Shown: positions 45,076 through 55,696 of the stretch, in pieces | How positions within the stretch are numbered: position 1 is the stretch's first letter | Layout: every line of letters begins with the position of its first letter | Source of the DNA: Agrobacterium albertimagni AOL15 | Lineage (GTDB): Bacteria > Pseudomonadota > Alphaproteobacteria > Rhizobiales > Rhizobiaceae | DNA: 64,000 nucleotides | Assembly: GCF_000300855.1 (NCBI RefSeq) | Contig: NZ_ALJF01000011.1 | Location: forward strand, 211,589 to 275,588 | Direction: 5' to 3' | The notes under the pieces: model-generated | Databases searched by the model: none | What the model saw: only the letters and a program-made list of their open reading frames with translations | What the model was told of the DNA's origin: nothing | Program-made: the position numbers and the translations under genes

Positions 45076-45120
45076 CGATCCGCCTCCAAGCACCGGCACA
45101 AGGCCGGCAGGACCAGTCTC

Positions 45121-46956
<1,836 letters not shown>

Positions 46957-47001
46957 ATCCCGTTCCCCTATATTTATGTGTGTCGAGATGTGGTCGTGTA
47001 G

Positions 47002-48165
47002 TCAGGCGGCGAGTGCCGTTTCGGCAAGCGTCACCCAGTAGCTGATACCGAAGGGAATGACCTCGTCGTTGAAGTCATAGGCGGAGTTGTGCAGGTTGGC
47101 CGTGTTGCCGTTGCCGATGAAGACGAAGGAGCCGGGCCGCGATTCGAGCATGTAGGAGAAATCCTCCGCACCCATGGCCGGCGGGAAGGCGTCGCTGACG
47201 GCATGGTCCCCGGCCACCTTACGCATGATGTCCAGCGCGAATTCCGTCTCCGGTTCATGGTTGATGGTGACGGGATAGCCGCGGTGATAGCGCAGCGTCG
47301 CCTTGGCACCCATGGCCATGGCGACTCCGGTGGCGATTTCACCGATGCGGGCCTCGGCCATGTCGCGCATTTCCGGCATCAGCGTACGCACGGTGCCGGA
47401 CAAGGTGACGGCATCGGGAATGACGTTATAGGCATCGCCGCCATGGATCTTGGTCACGGTAACCACGACGGAACCGAGCGGATCCGTCTCGCGGGCGGCA
47501 ATCGACTGCAGCGCCACGACCACCTGTGCTGCGGCAAGCACCGGATCGACGCTCTTGTGCGGCTGCGCGGCGTGGCCACTGCGGCCTTCCACCACGATGT
47601 CGAACTGATCGGCAGCAGCCATGACCGCGCCCTTCTTCGTGGCAAATGTGCCAACCGCCATGCCCGGATGGTTGTGCATGCCGTAGACCTGGCGGATGCC
47701 GAATTTCTCCATCATGCCGTCGGCGACCATCTCGCGGGCACCACCGCCACCCTCTTCCGCCGGCTGGAAGATCACGGCGATCGAGCCGCGAAAATTGCGG
47801 GTCTCGGCGAGATACTTGGCCGCACCCAGCAGCATGGCCGTGTGGCCGTCATGACCGCAGGCATGCATCTTGCCGGGCGTCTTGGAGGCCCAGGGCTTGC
47901 CGGACATTTCGTGGATCGGCAGGGCATCCATGTCGGCGCGGAAGCCAACGACCGGCCCCTCGCCACGATTGCCCTTGATGATCGCGACCACGCCGGTCCG
48001 GCCGATCCCCGTCTCGATCACGTCGCAGCCGAATTCCCGGAGTTTTTCGGCCACGAAGGCCGCTGTGCCATGCACGTCGAACAGCAGTTCGGGATTTTGG
48101 TGCAGATGGCGGCGCCACTCAGCAACCTCTGGCTGGAGTTCGCTGGCGCGGTTGAGCACTGGCAT
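47002..48165 (-). CDS. M20-family amidohydrolase/peptidase
   Basis: A 387-residue zinc/manganese hydrolase of the M20D family (hippurate hydrolase, amino-acid amidohydrolase, HipO/AbgB-like). Metal ligands are in HACGHDGHTAMLLGA, FQPAEEGGGG and GMHNHPGM, with GAEDFSYM near the end. The ATG at 48165 follows AGAGGTT. It is co-transcribed with the peptide-importer ATPase and divergent from the binding protein and permeases. It probably hydrolyses the imported N-acyl amino acid or short peptide in the cytoplasm. Confidence 0.92.
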   Translation of the reverse strand: MPVLNRASELQPEVAEWRRHLHQNPELLFDVHGTAAFVAEKLREFGCDVIETGIGRTGVVAIIKGNRGEGPVVGFRADMDALPIHEMSGKPWASKTPGKMHACGHDGHTAMLLGAAKYLAETRNFRGSIAVIFQPAEEGGGGAREMVADGMMEKFGIRQVYGMHNHPGMAVGTFATKKGAVMAAADQFDIVVEGRSGHAAQPHKSVDPVLAAAQVVVALQSIAARETDPLGSVVVTVTKIHGGDAYNVIPDAVTLSGTVRTLMPEMRDMAEARIGEIATGVAMAMGAKATLRYHRGYPVTINHEPETEFALDIMRKVAGDHAVSDAFPPAMGAEDFSYMLESRPGSFVFIGNGNTANLHNSAYDFNDEVIPFGISYWVTLAETALAA

Positions 48166-48282
48166 GAAGTAACCTCTTTTTGTCGTTGTTCCCCGCAGGA
48201 TTTCGCGCATACTGTGCCGCGATGCGCAGCTTTGGCAAGCCGCAAAATTCCGTCTTGCATGGAAAATAGGCTTGTGATTACA

Positions 48283-48402
48283 TGGCCTAAATTTTAGCCA
48301 ACCCGACAGAAACCAGTCTGTTCGGGAACGCATCGCGCGACTCTGCGGAGCGCCTCAAATTGAAAAACTTTCCTGCAATACCAAGAAGATAGGTGGTTGA
48401 CA
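48283..48402. promoter_or_regulatory. Divergent promoter region of the peptide importer locus
   Basis: In the 321-base gap between the M20 gene and the binding-protein gene, TGGCCTAAATTTTAGCCA (48283-48300) is an imperfect palindrome that looks like an operator. TTGACA at 48397-48402 is a good -35 for the plus strand, but no matching -10 is obvious. Just after it GCTGGCC is repeated directly at 48415-48421 and 48427-48433. Confidence 0.4.
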
Positions 48403-48486
48403 TTTGGCGAATGCGCTGGCCACATCGCTGGCCGGCAGATCGGTCTTCCATCATGCCTGCAAACAAAAATAATGGGGAATGAGCAC

Positions 48487-50193
48487 ATGAACACTCGCAA
48501 ATTGATGCTGGCGGCGTCGGCTGCCGCTTTCGCGCTGACGGCAGCGCCGGCAATGGCCGAACGCGGCACCGACGGCGACCTGAAGATCATTTTCTGGCAG
48601 GCGGTCTCGACGATGAACCCGTATCTGTCGGGGGGCACCAAGGAAGTTTACGCAGCCTCGATGGTCATCGAGCCGCTCGCCCGCTATGACGAGACCGGTG
48701 CACTGGTGCCGATGCTCGCCACCGAAATCCCGACTGTTGAAAATGGCGGCGTGGCCGAAGACCTCAAGAGCATCACCTGGAAGCTGAAGCCCGATCTGAA
48801 ATGGTCCGACGGCTCGGCAGTGACAGCCGAAGACGCAATCTTCACCTGGAAATATTGCACGGCGCCGGACGGCGGTTGCGCCCAGGGCGCCTATTTCGAA
48901 GGCGTGACCAATGTGGAAGCTGTTGATGCCTCCACCATCAAGGTCTCGTTCTCCGAAGCCAAGCCCTATCCTTACAGCGCCTTTGTCGGCGCTCAGTCGC
49001 CGATCATCCAGGCGGCCCAGTTCAAGGATTGCCTCGGCGCCAAGGCACCGGAATGCACCTCGGCCAACTTCGGCCCGATCGGCACCGGCCCCTTCGTCGT
49101 CAAGGAGTTCAAGCCGAACGACGTCGTGACCTTCGAAGCCAACAGCAATTACCGCGATGCCGCCAAGCCTGCCTTCGCCTCGGTCACCCTGAAGGGTGGC
49201 GGTGACGCAGCATCCGCAGCGCGCTCGGTTCTCGAGACCGGCGAATTCGACTACGCCTGGAACATGCAGGTCGAGCCCGAGATCCTCGAGCAGATGATGG
49301 CCGCCGGCAAGGGCAAGATCGAAGTCGCCTTCGGCACCCAGGTCGAACGTATCGACATCAACCCTTATGGCGTCGACCCATCGCTCGGCGACAAGCGCTC
49401 GACCAAGGAGGCTGGCCCGCATCCGGCGCTGTCCGACCCGGCCGTTCGCCGCGCGCTCTCGATCGCCATCGACCGCGAGATCATCGATGAAGCCGGCTAC
49501 GGCCCGAACGGTCAGCCGACCTGCAACATCCTGCCCGCTCCGGACATTTATGTCTCGACCGCCGTCGACTGGTGCCTGACGCAGGACATCGAAGGCGCCA
49601 ACAAGCTGCTCGAAGATGCCGGCTGGAAGATGGGCTCGGACGGCATCCGCGAGAAGGACGGCGTCAAGCTCTCCTTCCTCTACCAGACCTCGACCAACTC
49701 CGTCCGCCAGGGCACCCAGGCGCTGGTCAAGGACATGTGGAGCCAGATCGGCGTGTCCGTCGAACTGCGCAACATCTCGGCCTCCGTATTCTTCGGCGGC
49801 GACCCGGCCTCTCCGGACACTTTCCAGAAGTTCATGGCCGACATCCAGATGTACACCAACAACTTCGACGGCACCGACCCCGAGAAGTACATGGCCGGCT
49901 GGATGTGCGACAAGATCCCGAGCCCGGCCACCGGCTGGCAGGGTGAAAACATCGTCCGCTACTGCAACCCGGAATATGATGCGCTCGTGAAGGAGCTCGG
50001 CCAGACCGGCGAGCTTGAAAAGCGTGCCGAGATTGCAAAGAAGCTGAACGACATGCTCTCTAACGATGTCGCCCAGATCCCGCTGATCCACCGCGGTCAG
50101 CCCTCGGCTGTCAACAACACGCTTCTCGGCGTGAAGATGAACGCCTGGGATTCGGAACTCTGGAACGTCGCCGACTGGTCGCGCGCGAAGTAA
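48487..50193 (+). CDS. Peptide ABC transporter substrate-binding protein (SBP_bac_5 type)
   Basis: A 568-residue periplasmic binding protein of the DppA/OppA family. The signal peptide spans about residues 1-23 (ending APAMA). The family's start-of-domain LKPDLKWSDGSAVTAEDAIF and DPAVRRALSIAIDREIIDEA are present. It has about eight cysteines, more than usual, including CTAPDGGC and CLGAKAPEC, so disulfides are likely. The ATG at 48487 follows GGGAATGAG. Permease genes follow after a hairpin. Confidence 0.92.
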   Translation: MNTRKLMLAASAAAFALTAAPAMAERGTDGDLKIIFWQAVSTMNPYLSGGTKEVYAASMVIEPLARYDETGALVPMLATEIPTVENGGVAEDLKSITWKLKPDLKWSDGSAVTAEDAIFTWKYCTAPDGGCAQGAYFEGVTNVEAVDASTIKVSFSEAKPYPYSAFVGAQSPIIQAAQFKDCLGAKAPECTSANFGPIGTGPFVVKEFKPNDVVTFEANSNYRDAAKPAFASVTLKGGGDAASAARSVLETGEFDYAWNMQVEPEILEQMMAAGKGKIEVAFGTQVERIDINPYGVDPSLGDKRSTKEAGPHPALSDPAVRRALSIAIDREIIDEAGYGPNGQPTCNILPAPDIYVSTAVDWCLTQDIEGANKLLEDAGWKMGSDGIREKDGVKLSFLYQTSTNSVRQGTQALVKDMWSQIGVSVELRNISASVFFGGDPASPDTFQKFMADIQMYTNNFDGTDPEKYMAGWMCDKIPSPATGWQGENIVRYCNPEYDALVKELGQTGELEKRAEIAKKLNDMLSNDVAQIPLIHRGQPSAVNNTLLGVKMNAWDSELWNVADWSRAK

Positions 50194-50201
50194 TGCCATA
50201 G

Positions 50202-50234
50202 GTGACGGGTCTGCCCTGTCGGCAGGCCCGTCAC
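50202..50234 (+). other. Intercistronic hairpin after the binding-protein gene
   Basis: GTGACGGGTCTGCC pairs with GGCAGGCCCGTCAC (14 bp, one wobble) around CTGTC and is followed 4 bases later by ATTTTTG. It could be a partial terminator or an mRNA-stabilising fold that keeps the binding protein more abundant than the permeases 34 bases downstream. Confidence 0.7.
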
Positions 50235-50267
50235 CCGCATTTTTGCCGACAGTCTGGAGACCAGCCG

Positions 50268-51278
50268 ATGTTCACCTTCACCGTGCGGCGACTGCTGTTT
50301 GCAGTCCCGACGCTACTGGCCATCAGTTTCATTATCTTTGCCCTGCTCGACCTCGCTCCGAGCGATCCGCTGAGCGACCTGCCGCTGACCATCCCGCCCG
50401 AAGTGCGCGAGCAGATCCGGCTCGCCATGGGCCTCGATCAGCCCTTCATCATCCGCTATTTCAAATGGCTGCAGCAGTTCTTCATCAATGAACCGCTGAA
50501 CATCTTCGAACAGATCACCGGGCTGACCGTCGGCTCCGGCGAGCGTATGCGCGTGCTCTCCTGGGCGACCCGCAGCCCCGTGGTCGACCTGATCGTCCAG
50601 CGTCTGCCACAGACCCTCTGGGTCGTCGGCCTCTCCTACCTCTTCGGTGTTCTGATCGCGATCCCGATCGGCGTCATCTCCGCCTATCGCCAGTATTCCT
50701 GGTTCGACCAGATCGGCACCTTCGTCTCGATGGTCGGCTATTCCGTGCCGACCTTCTTCACCGGCGTCCTGCTGATCGTCGTCTTCTCCTCCTGGCTGCA
50801 GTGGTTCCCGTCGATCTATGACACCACACTGGTGGTCAACAGCTGGCACAGTTTCATCCTCCAGGTGAAACAGATGTTCCTGCCCGTTCTCGTGCTGACG
50901 CTCTTCAACGTCTCGCAGATCAGCCGCTTCGTGCGCGCCTCCATGCTCGACAACCTGAACATGGATTATGTCCGCACGGCCCGCGCCAAAGGCGTCAAGG
51001 AAAAGATCGTGCTGCTCGTGCATGTCCTGCGCAACAGCCTGATCCCGGTCGTTACCGTGATCGCGCTCGGCGTTCCCACGATCTTCTCAGGCGCCATCAT
51101 CACCGAGCAGGTCTTCCGCGTGAATGGTCTGGGGCAGCTGCTGATCACCGCGATCCAGGGCGCCGACATCCCGCTGGTGCAGACGCTGACCTTCATCTTC
51201 GCGATCCTGATCGTTCTCTTCAACCTGATTGCCGACGTTCTCTACGGCATACTCGATCCGAGGATCCGCTATGAGTGA
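50268..51278 (+). CDS. Peptide ABC transporter permease (DppB/OppB type)
   Basis: A 336-residue inner-membrane permease. The N-terminus FTVRRLLFAVPTLLAISFII is typical, and the EAA-type loop is in MDYVRTARAKGVKEKIVLLV; the end is ILDPRIRYE. It carries an insert around residues 70-110 (periplasmic loop FINEPLNIFEQITG) found in some family members. It overlaps the next gene by eight bases. Confidence 0.93.
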   Translation: MFTFTVRRLLFAVPTLLAISFIIFALLDLAPSDPLSDLPLTIPPEVREQIRLAMGLDQPFIIRYFKWLQQFFINEPLNIFEQITGLTVGSGERMRVLSWATRSPVVDLIVQRLPQTLWVVGLSYLFGVLIAIPIGVISAYRQYSWFDQIGTFVSMVGYSVPTFFTGVLLIVVFSSWLQWFPSIYDTTLVVNSWHSFILQVKQMFLPVLVLTLFNVSQISRFVRASMLDNLNMDYVRTARAKGVKEKIVLLVHVLRNSLIPVVTVIALGVPTIFSGAIITEQVFRVNGLGQLLITAIQGADIPLVQTLTFIFAILIVLFNLIADVLYGILDPRIRYE

Positions 51279-52203
51279 TGCCGCAATCGCGACGACCGGT
51301 GCGCCGGTTCCCCAGACAAGGCCTCAGAGCGGCAGCTTCTGGCCCATGCTCTGGCGTCAGTTCCGCGCCCACAAGGGCGGCGTTGCCGGCCTTGTTGTCT
51401 TCGTCTTCATCGTGGCCGCCGTCTTCATCGGCCCATACATCCACACGATCGATCCGGCGAAACTCGACATCCGCGCCAAGAACCAGGGGCCGTCCTGGGA
51501 GCATCCCTTCGGCACCGACAACCTTGGCCGCGACATGCTGGCCCAGGTTCTCGCCGGTGGTCAGATCTCGCTTGCCGTCGGCATGGCAGCCATGCTGCTG
51601 GCCCTGGTCGTCGGCACGCTTGTCGGGGTCTTGTCAGGCTACTCTCGCAAGCTCGACGGCCCGCTGATGCGCTTGACCGACCTCTTCCTGGCGCTGCCGC
51701 TCCTGCCGCTGCTGCTCGTGATCATCATGTTGTTCCGCGACACGTTGCGCACCGCCTTCGGCCCGGAAACCGGCATCTTCATCCTGATCGTCTTCGTCAT
51801 CGGCATCACCAGCTGGATGCACACGGCCCGCATCGTCCGCGGCGACGTGCTTGCGATCAAGAGCCAGGAATTCATCCTGGCGGCGAAATCGAGCGGCATG
51901 CGCGAGCACAGGATCATCATCAAGCACATCCTGCCGAACGTCATGTCCTCGATCATGGTCTCGGCAACGCTTGGCATCGCCACCGCCATCATCACCGAAT
52001 CCGCGCTGTCTTTCCTGGGGCTCGGCTTCCCGCCCGACTTCCCGACCTGGGGCCGCCTGCTCTTCGACGGCGCCAACTTCCTGCAGATCAACCCGTCACG
52101 CGTCTTGTGGCCGGGCCTTGCGATCTCGCTGACGGTGCTGAGCGTCAATTACATCGGCGACGCAATCCGTGATGCGCTCGACCCGAAGGCGCTGAAGCAT
52201 TGA
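51271..52203 (+). CDS. Peptide ABC transporter permease (DppC/OppC type)
   Basis: A 310-residue partner permease. Landmarks: HPFGTDNLGRDMLAQVLAGG, the EAA loop QEFILAAKSSGMREHRIIIK and ITESALSFLGLGFPPDFPTW. No ATPase gene follows; the fused ATPase is on the other arm of the locus at 45121-46956. No clear terminator separates it from the AT-rich gene 45 bases downstream. Confidence 0.93.
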   Translation: MSDAAIATTGAPVPQTRPQSGSFWPMLWRQFRAHKGGVAGLVVFVFIVAAVFIGPYIHTIDPAKLDIRAKNQGPSWEHPFGTDNLGRDMLAQVLAGGQISLAVGMAAMLLALVVGTLVGVLSGYSRKLDGPLMRLTDLFLALPLLPLLLVIIMLFRDTLRTAFGPETGIFILIVFVIGITSWMHTARIVRGDVLAIKSQEFILAAKSSGMREHRIIIKHILPNVMSSIMVSATLGIATAIITESALSFLGLGFPPDFPTWGRLLFDGANFLQINPSRVLWPGLAISLTVLSVNYIGDAIRDALDPKALKH

Positions 52204-52248
52204 GGGTTTCGGCGTCGTTTTTCCAATGAAAAATCACTTGGAGCACTG

Positions 52249-53223
52249 ATGGCGATGGTGGAGGAACATGAAGTATTCCAACCAGAGACGATTGGAAAAT
52301 GGAGCTTTTTCCTGCGGTACTTCGTGAGCCATCCCCTAGCTACAAAAGAGGTGAAACTGGATTTTGCGCTTGATGGTCGACTTGTTAGGATAAAGGCGTT
52401 CCGAAACAAAACGCTCGAAAACGAGACGGACTTGGTGGCGGAAGTCCATGGCTTCGACGACGAGGAAACAGCGCGTGAGTATGCTAAAACCCTCAAAATC
52501 GCACTTTCGGTCGCGGCCCTAGAGCGGTCGATGGGGGCAAATTTTGGAGAAAACAACAGTACCAGCAATATAGGCCAGGAATTGAAGGATACATTAGAAC
52601 AACAAGGCGGAACGTATGTCCCAAACACTCACGGCATTTATGTATTCCTGCGCACGGGATCCGAATTTCGCTTAAAATTCAACGTGGAGATTGCTGTTTC
52701 AGAACCAACCCATTTGTATGTTGAAAACTTAGAGCATAGCTGGGAAAAAAGTCGCGGAGTTGACGATGTTATGGCCTCCGCTCTTGAGATTTTAGCGCTC
52801 GCAGGCATGTCGCGCGAGCCCCTAGCTAGAGCTGCGCTGGCGATCTCCGTAGTTGAAATGCTAGCAAAATCGAAGCCATGGTCTGATGAGCAGATTTCGT
52901 TGATTGATGAGTTAGTGGATCGCGCATCTAACTCCAGCGGTCTCGCCAGTGAAGATGCGACGGAAGTCGCAAATTCAATAAAAAATCTTTATAAAAGCAT
53001 CAGACAAAGTATAAAACGATACATATTGAATGATATTGGCTTACCCACGGATGATTGGAAGAATTTTGACAAACTTTACAGCCTTAGAAGTGCGGTTTTT
53101 CACGGCGGCGCGCTGCCAAGGAAACAGATCTTAATCCAGCTCGGAGATGATGCCTACTCTGTGTGCCGTACCATTGTCTTAGCAGCAGCTATATCCAAGG
53201 CAACAAAATCAAATGAACATTAG
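52249..53223 (+). CDS. AT-rich gene of foreign look with C-terminal HEPN-like motif
   Basis: I do not recognise the full 324-residue protein. Its base composition and codons are clearly more AT-rich than all neighbours (ATA, TTA, AAT, AAA are frequent), suggesting horizontal gain. The N-terminal half looks alpha/beta. The C-terminal half is helical and ends with LYSLRSAVFHGGALPRKQ, where R280-x4-H285 followed by GG fits the Rx4-6H motif of HEPN nucleases such as the ApeA type. The ATG at 52249 follows GGAG. No partner nucleotidyltransferase or helicase is nearby. HEPN proteins are often RNA-cutting toxins or anti-phage effectors, but the N-terminal part gives no clue to a sensor. Confidence 0.7.
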   Translation: MAMVEEHEVFQPETIGKWSFFLRYFVSHPLATKEVKLDFALDGRLVRIKAFRNKTLENETDLVAEVHGFDDEETAREYAKTLKIALSVAALERSMGANFGENNSTSNIGQELKDTLEQQGGTYVPNTHGIYVFLRTGSEFRLKFNVEIAVSEPTHLYVENLEHSWEKSRGVDDVMASALEILALAGMSREPLARAALAISVVEMLAKSKPWSDEQISLIDELVDRASNSSGLASEDATEVANSIKNLYKSIRQSIKRYILNDIGLPTDDWKNFDKLYSLRSAVFHGGALPRKQILIQLGDDAYSVCRTIVLAAAISKATKSNEH

Positions 53224-53291
53224 GGCATGCAGCAAAACAGCACCTTGCGGCATTGTATAGAATGAAATGAAGTAAATTCTTGGCGGGTCCC

Positions 53292-53981
53292 TCACCGCCC
53301 CAGCATCCACCGAGCAGCAAACCAGCTGGCACAGGCCCAGACCGTTCCCGCCGCCCAGCCGCCGAGTACGTCGGTCGGGTAATGCACGCCGAGATAGATG
53401 CGGCTGAGGCCGATGATCAGGGTGAGAGCGACGGCAACGGCGGGGAAAAAATAGCGCAGCGAAGGCTGCTCTTCGATGCGCGACAGCATGGCGCCGAGCG
53501 TCAGGTAGGTAATCGCCGACAGCATGGCGTGGCCGCTCGGAAAGCTCATGTCCGACACCTCGACCAGATGCTGCACGACTTCAGGCCTGGGTCTTGCAAT
53601 GCCGATCTTCATCGCGCTGCTCAAGGCCCAGCCGCCGAAGATCGAAACGGTGACGAATGCGGCCGTGCGGAATTTGCGACGCAGCGCCAGATAGACGATG
53701 ACGAGGGTAACAAGCAGCGTGAGCACGGTCACCCCCCCGAGCGCCGTAATGTCGACCATCATCTTGGTGAGCCAGGCGGGACCGACCGGCATGCCGAGAT
53801 CGGAGGTGTCGCGCAGCATCAGAAGCACGCTCTCGTCGAAGGCCCGCGTTTCGCCCTCCAGCACTTCCCCTGTCAGCTCGAAAAGAAGATAGGCGACGAG
53901 AGCCGCGACCAGTGCCGTCAGCCAGACACGGGCTTCGGCGACAGAGACGATGCGGGTGAGATGGCGCTTGAGCTGCTGCAT
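53292..53981 (-). CDS. PAP2-family membrane phosphatase
   Basis: A 229-residue membrane phosphatase of the type 2 phosphatidic acid phosphatase family. All three active-site motifs are present: KIGIARPRP (KX6RP), FPSGHAML (PSGH) and SRIYLGVHYPTD (SRX5HX3D). Five or six helices are expected. Substrates may be phosphatidate, undecaprenyl diphosphate or lipid A phosphates. The ATG at 53981 has AGGA eight bases upstream; the frame opens 39 codons further upstream without a site. Confidence 0.9.
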   Translation of the reverse strand: MQQLKRHLTRIVSVAEARVWLTALVAALVAYLLFELTGEVLEGETRAFDESVLLMLRDTSDLGMPVGPAWLTKMMVDITALGGVTVLTLLVTLVIVYLALRRKFRTAAFVTVSIFGGWALSSAMKIGIARPRPEVVQHLVEVSDMSFPSGHAMLSAITYLTLGAMLSRIEEQPSLRYFFPAVAVALTLIIGLSRIYLGVHYPTDVLGGWAAGTVWACASWFAARWMLGR

Positions 53982-54117
53982 GGGCAAGATCCTGATCGGT
54001 GGCGTTGAAGGTACATCGCGTTGCAAGGCGCGTGCGTCAACTGCCGCGCGAGAGGCAAATGTGGGCGGGTCCGGGTTGTTCCATGAGTGCGCCATCACCG
54101 TGAGCCGAGCGCCCGGC

Positions 54118-54208
54118 TCTGCCCCTCACCCTCCCTCTCCCCGCAGGCGGGGAGAGGGAGGCACGCGCGATGTCCGTTTCGCCCTTCTCCCCGCTTGCGG
54201 GGAGAAGG
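54118..54208. repeat. Mosaic palindromic repeat upstream of the P1 peptidase gene
   Basis: CCTCCCTCTCCCCGC (54130-54144) and GCGGGGAGAGGGAGG (54147-54161) form a 15-bp perfect hairpin. CCTTCTCCCCGC and GCGGGGAGAAGG follow at 54183-54208. Shares the CTTCTCCCC module with 30914-31054. Confidence 0.8.
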
Positions 54209-54356
54209 TGCCGCCCTTCGACAGGCTCAGGAGGCGGATGAGGGTCAAGGGTGGAGCGGGCAGCGGTGAAGGGGGTGAAGCCATATGACGCCCAAACAGC
54301 TTGATCTTATCCCCCGCCCCCGCCACTCTCCGCCCGCACATCCGGAGACATGCCCC

Positions 54357-55355
54357 ATGCCCCAAGGCCCGCTCAACCTCCTGACCGACATCGACGGCCT
54401 TTCCGTTGGCCATGCCACGGACCTCACCCTCGGCTCCGGCGTCACCGTCATCGTCTTCGACGAACCGGCGACCGCGTCCGGCACAGTGCTTGGCGGTGCG
54501 CCGGGCGGACGCGATGTGACGCTGCTCGATCCCTCCATGACAGTGCAACAGGTTGACGCCTTCGTGCTGTCGGGCGGCTCGGCCTTCGGGCTGGATGCGG
54601 CGGGTGGCGTGCAGTCGGGCCTGCGCGCTGCGGGCCGCGGCTTCGCCGTTGGCTCCGTGAGGGTGCCAATCGTGCCGCAGGCGATCCTGATGGATCTGCT
54701 GAATGGTGGAGCCAAGGACTGGGGCCTGCATGCTCCTTATCGCGATCTCGGCTATCAGGCTTTTGAGAACGCCGCGAAAGGCGCCTTCCCGCTCGGCACT
54801 GTTGGCGCAGGAACGGGCGCGACGACGGCCAATTTCAAGGGTGGCCTCGGCTCGGCCAGCGCCGTCTCGTCCTCAGGCCACACCATCGCGGCCCTCGTTG
54901 CCGTCAACGCCATGGGCTCGGTGGTCATCGGCGACGGCCCGCATTTCTGGGCTGCGCCCTTCGAGGAGGGGACAGAATTCGGCGGGCTTGGCCAGCCAGC
55001 CCATGTCAGCGCCGAGGAGCGCGCCCTACGCATCAAGGGACTGAGGCTGACGGCAACCACCATCGGCGCCGTCGTGACCGATTGCGCCCTCTCAAAGCCA
55101 GAACTTCATCGCCTCTCGCTCTCGGCCCATGACGGCCTCGCCCGCGCCGTCCTCCCGGCGCATCTGCCGCTCGACGGCGACACGATGTTTTCGGCCTCGA
55201 CGGACAGGCGTCAGAGCAATGGCGCAGCCGATCTTATGGAACTCTGCCATCTGGCAACGCTGGTGACCGCCCGGGCGATTGCGCGCGGGGTGTTCGAGGC
55301 GGTGGCACTGCCATATCCGGATGCGCAGCCGGCCTGGCGGGACAGGTGGGGGTGA
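54357..55355 (+). CDS. P1-family (DmpA-type) peptidase
   Basis: A 332-residue member of the S58/P1 family, aminopeptidases that mature by cutting themselves. The N-terminal GLSVGHATDLTLGSGVTVIV and FVLSGGSAFGLDAAGGVQSG are characteristic. Cleavage and the nucleophile should lie at the GATTANFKGGLGSASAVSSS segment. The ATG at 54357 is chosen because similarity begins just after; ATG 54285 is an alternative with a purine-rich leader. Family members act on D-amino-acid or beta-amino-acid peptides. Confidence 0.85.
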   Translation: MPQGPLNLLTDIDGLSVGHATDLTLGSGVTVIVFDEPATASGTVLGGAPGGRDVTLLDPSMTVQQVDAFVLSGGSAFGLDAAGGVQSGLRAAGRGFAVGSVRVPIVPQAILMDLLNGGAKDWGLHAPYRDLGYQAFENAAKGAFPLGTVGAGTGATTANFKGGLGSASAVSSSGHTIAALVAVNAMGSVVIGDGPHFWAAPFEEGTEFGGLGQPAHVSAEERALRIKGLRLTATTIGAVVTDCALSKPELHRLSLSAHDGLARAVLPAHLPLDGDTMFSASTDRRQSNGAADLMELCHLATLVTARAIARGVFEAVALPYPDAQPAWRDRWG

Positions 55356-55359
55356 CCTC

Positions 55360-55556
55360 TTCTCCCCCTTGGTGGGGGAGAAAGCGATTTCGATGAATTA
55401 GGCGAGCGCAAGCCGCCTAAACATCAGAAATCGCAAGTGAGGGGGTCCGTTCGTCGTGCTACCATCACCGATCCCCTCACCGGGAAAATCTGAAGTTTAG
55501 GCGGCTTACGCTCGCCTAAGCCTTCGATTTTCCATCCTCTCCCACAAGGGGAGAGG
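55360..55556. repeat. Large nested inverted repeat between P1 peptidase and the MaoC-PTA gene
   Basis: The inner arms at 55398-55422 and 55495-55519 are 25 bases each, reverse complements with one mismatch, and contain the core AGGCGAGCG and CCGCCTAAAC. The outer regions hold CTCCCCCTTGGTGGGGGAG and CCTCTCCCACAAGGGGAGAGG hairpins. Between the inner arms lie TGAGGGG and CCCCTCA that can pair too. No gene fits here. Confidence 0.8.
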
Positions 55557-55580
55557 TGTCGCCCCACCCACATTGCGCCC

Positions 55581-55594
55581 TTGACCCAAGTCAA
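55581..55594 (+). promoter_or_regulatory. FNR/FixK-type box upstream of the phosphotransacetylase-acetate kinase operon
   Basis: TTGAC-CCAA-GTCAA is a perfect palindrome with the TTGAY-N4-RTCAA pattern bound by FNR/FixK/FnrN regulators, followed by GG. A transcription start 41.5 bases from its centre would fall near 55629, before any of the possible start codons. It implies activation at low oxygen. Confidence 0.65.
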
Positions 55595-55696
55595 GGACAG
55601 GCCTTCCCTAGCCCTAGAGATTGCCCGCCAAGGTTGGTCATGCTGGTAAAGCAGGCCTGCCGTAGGATGGACGGATCGGGGGAGGACGGTTCGAGA

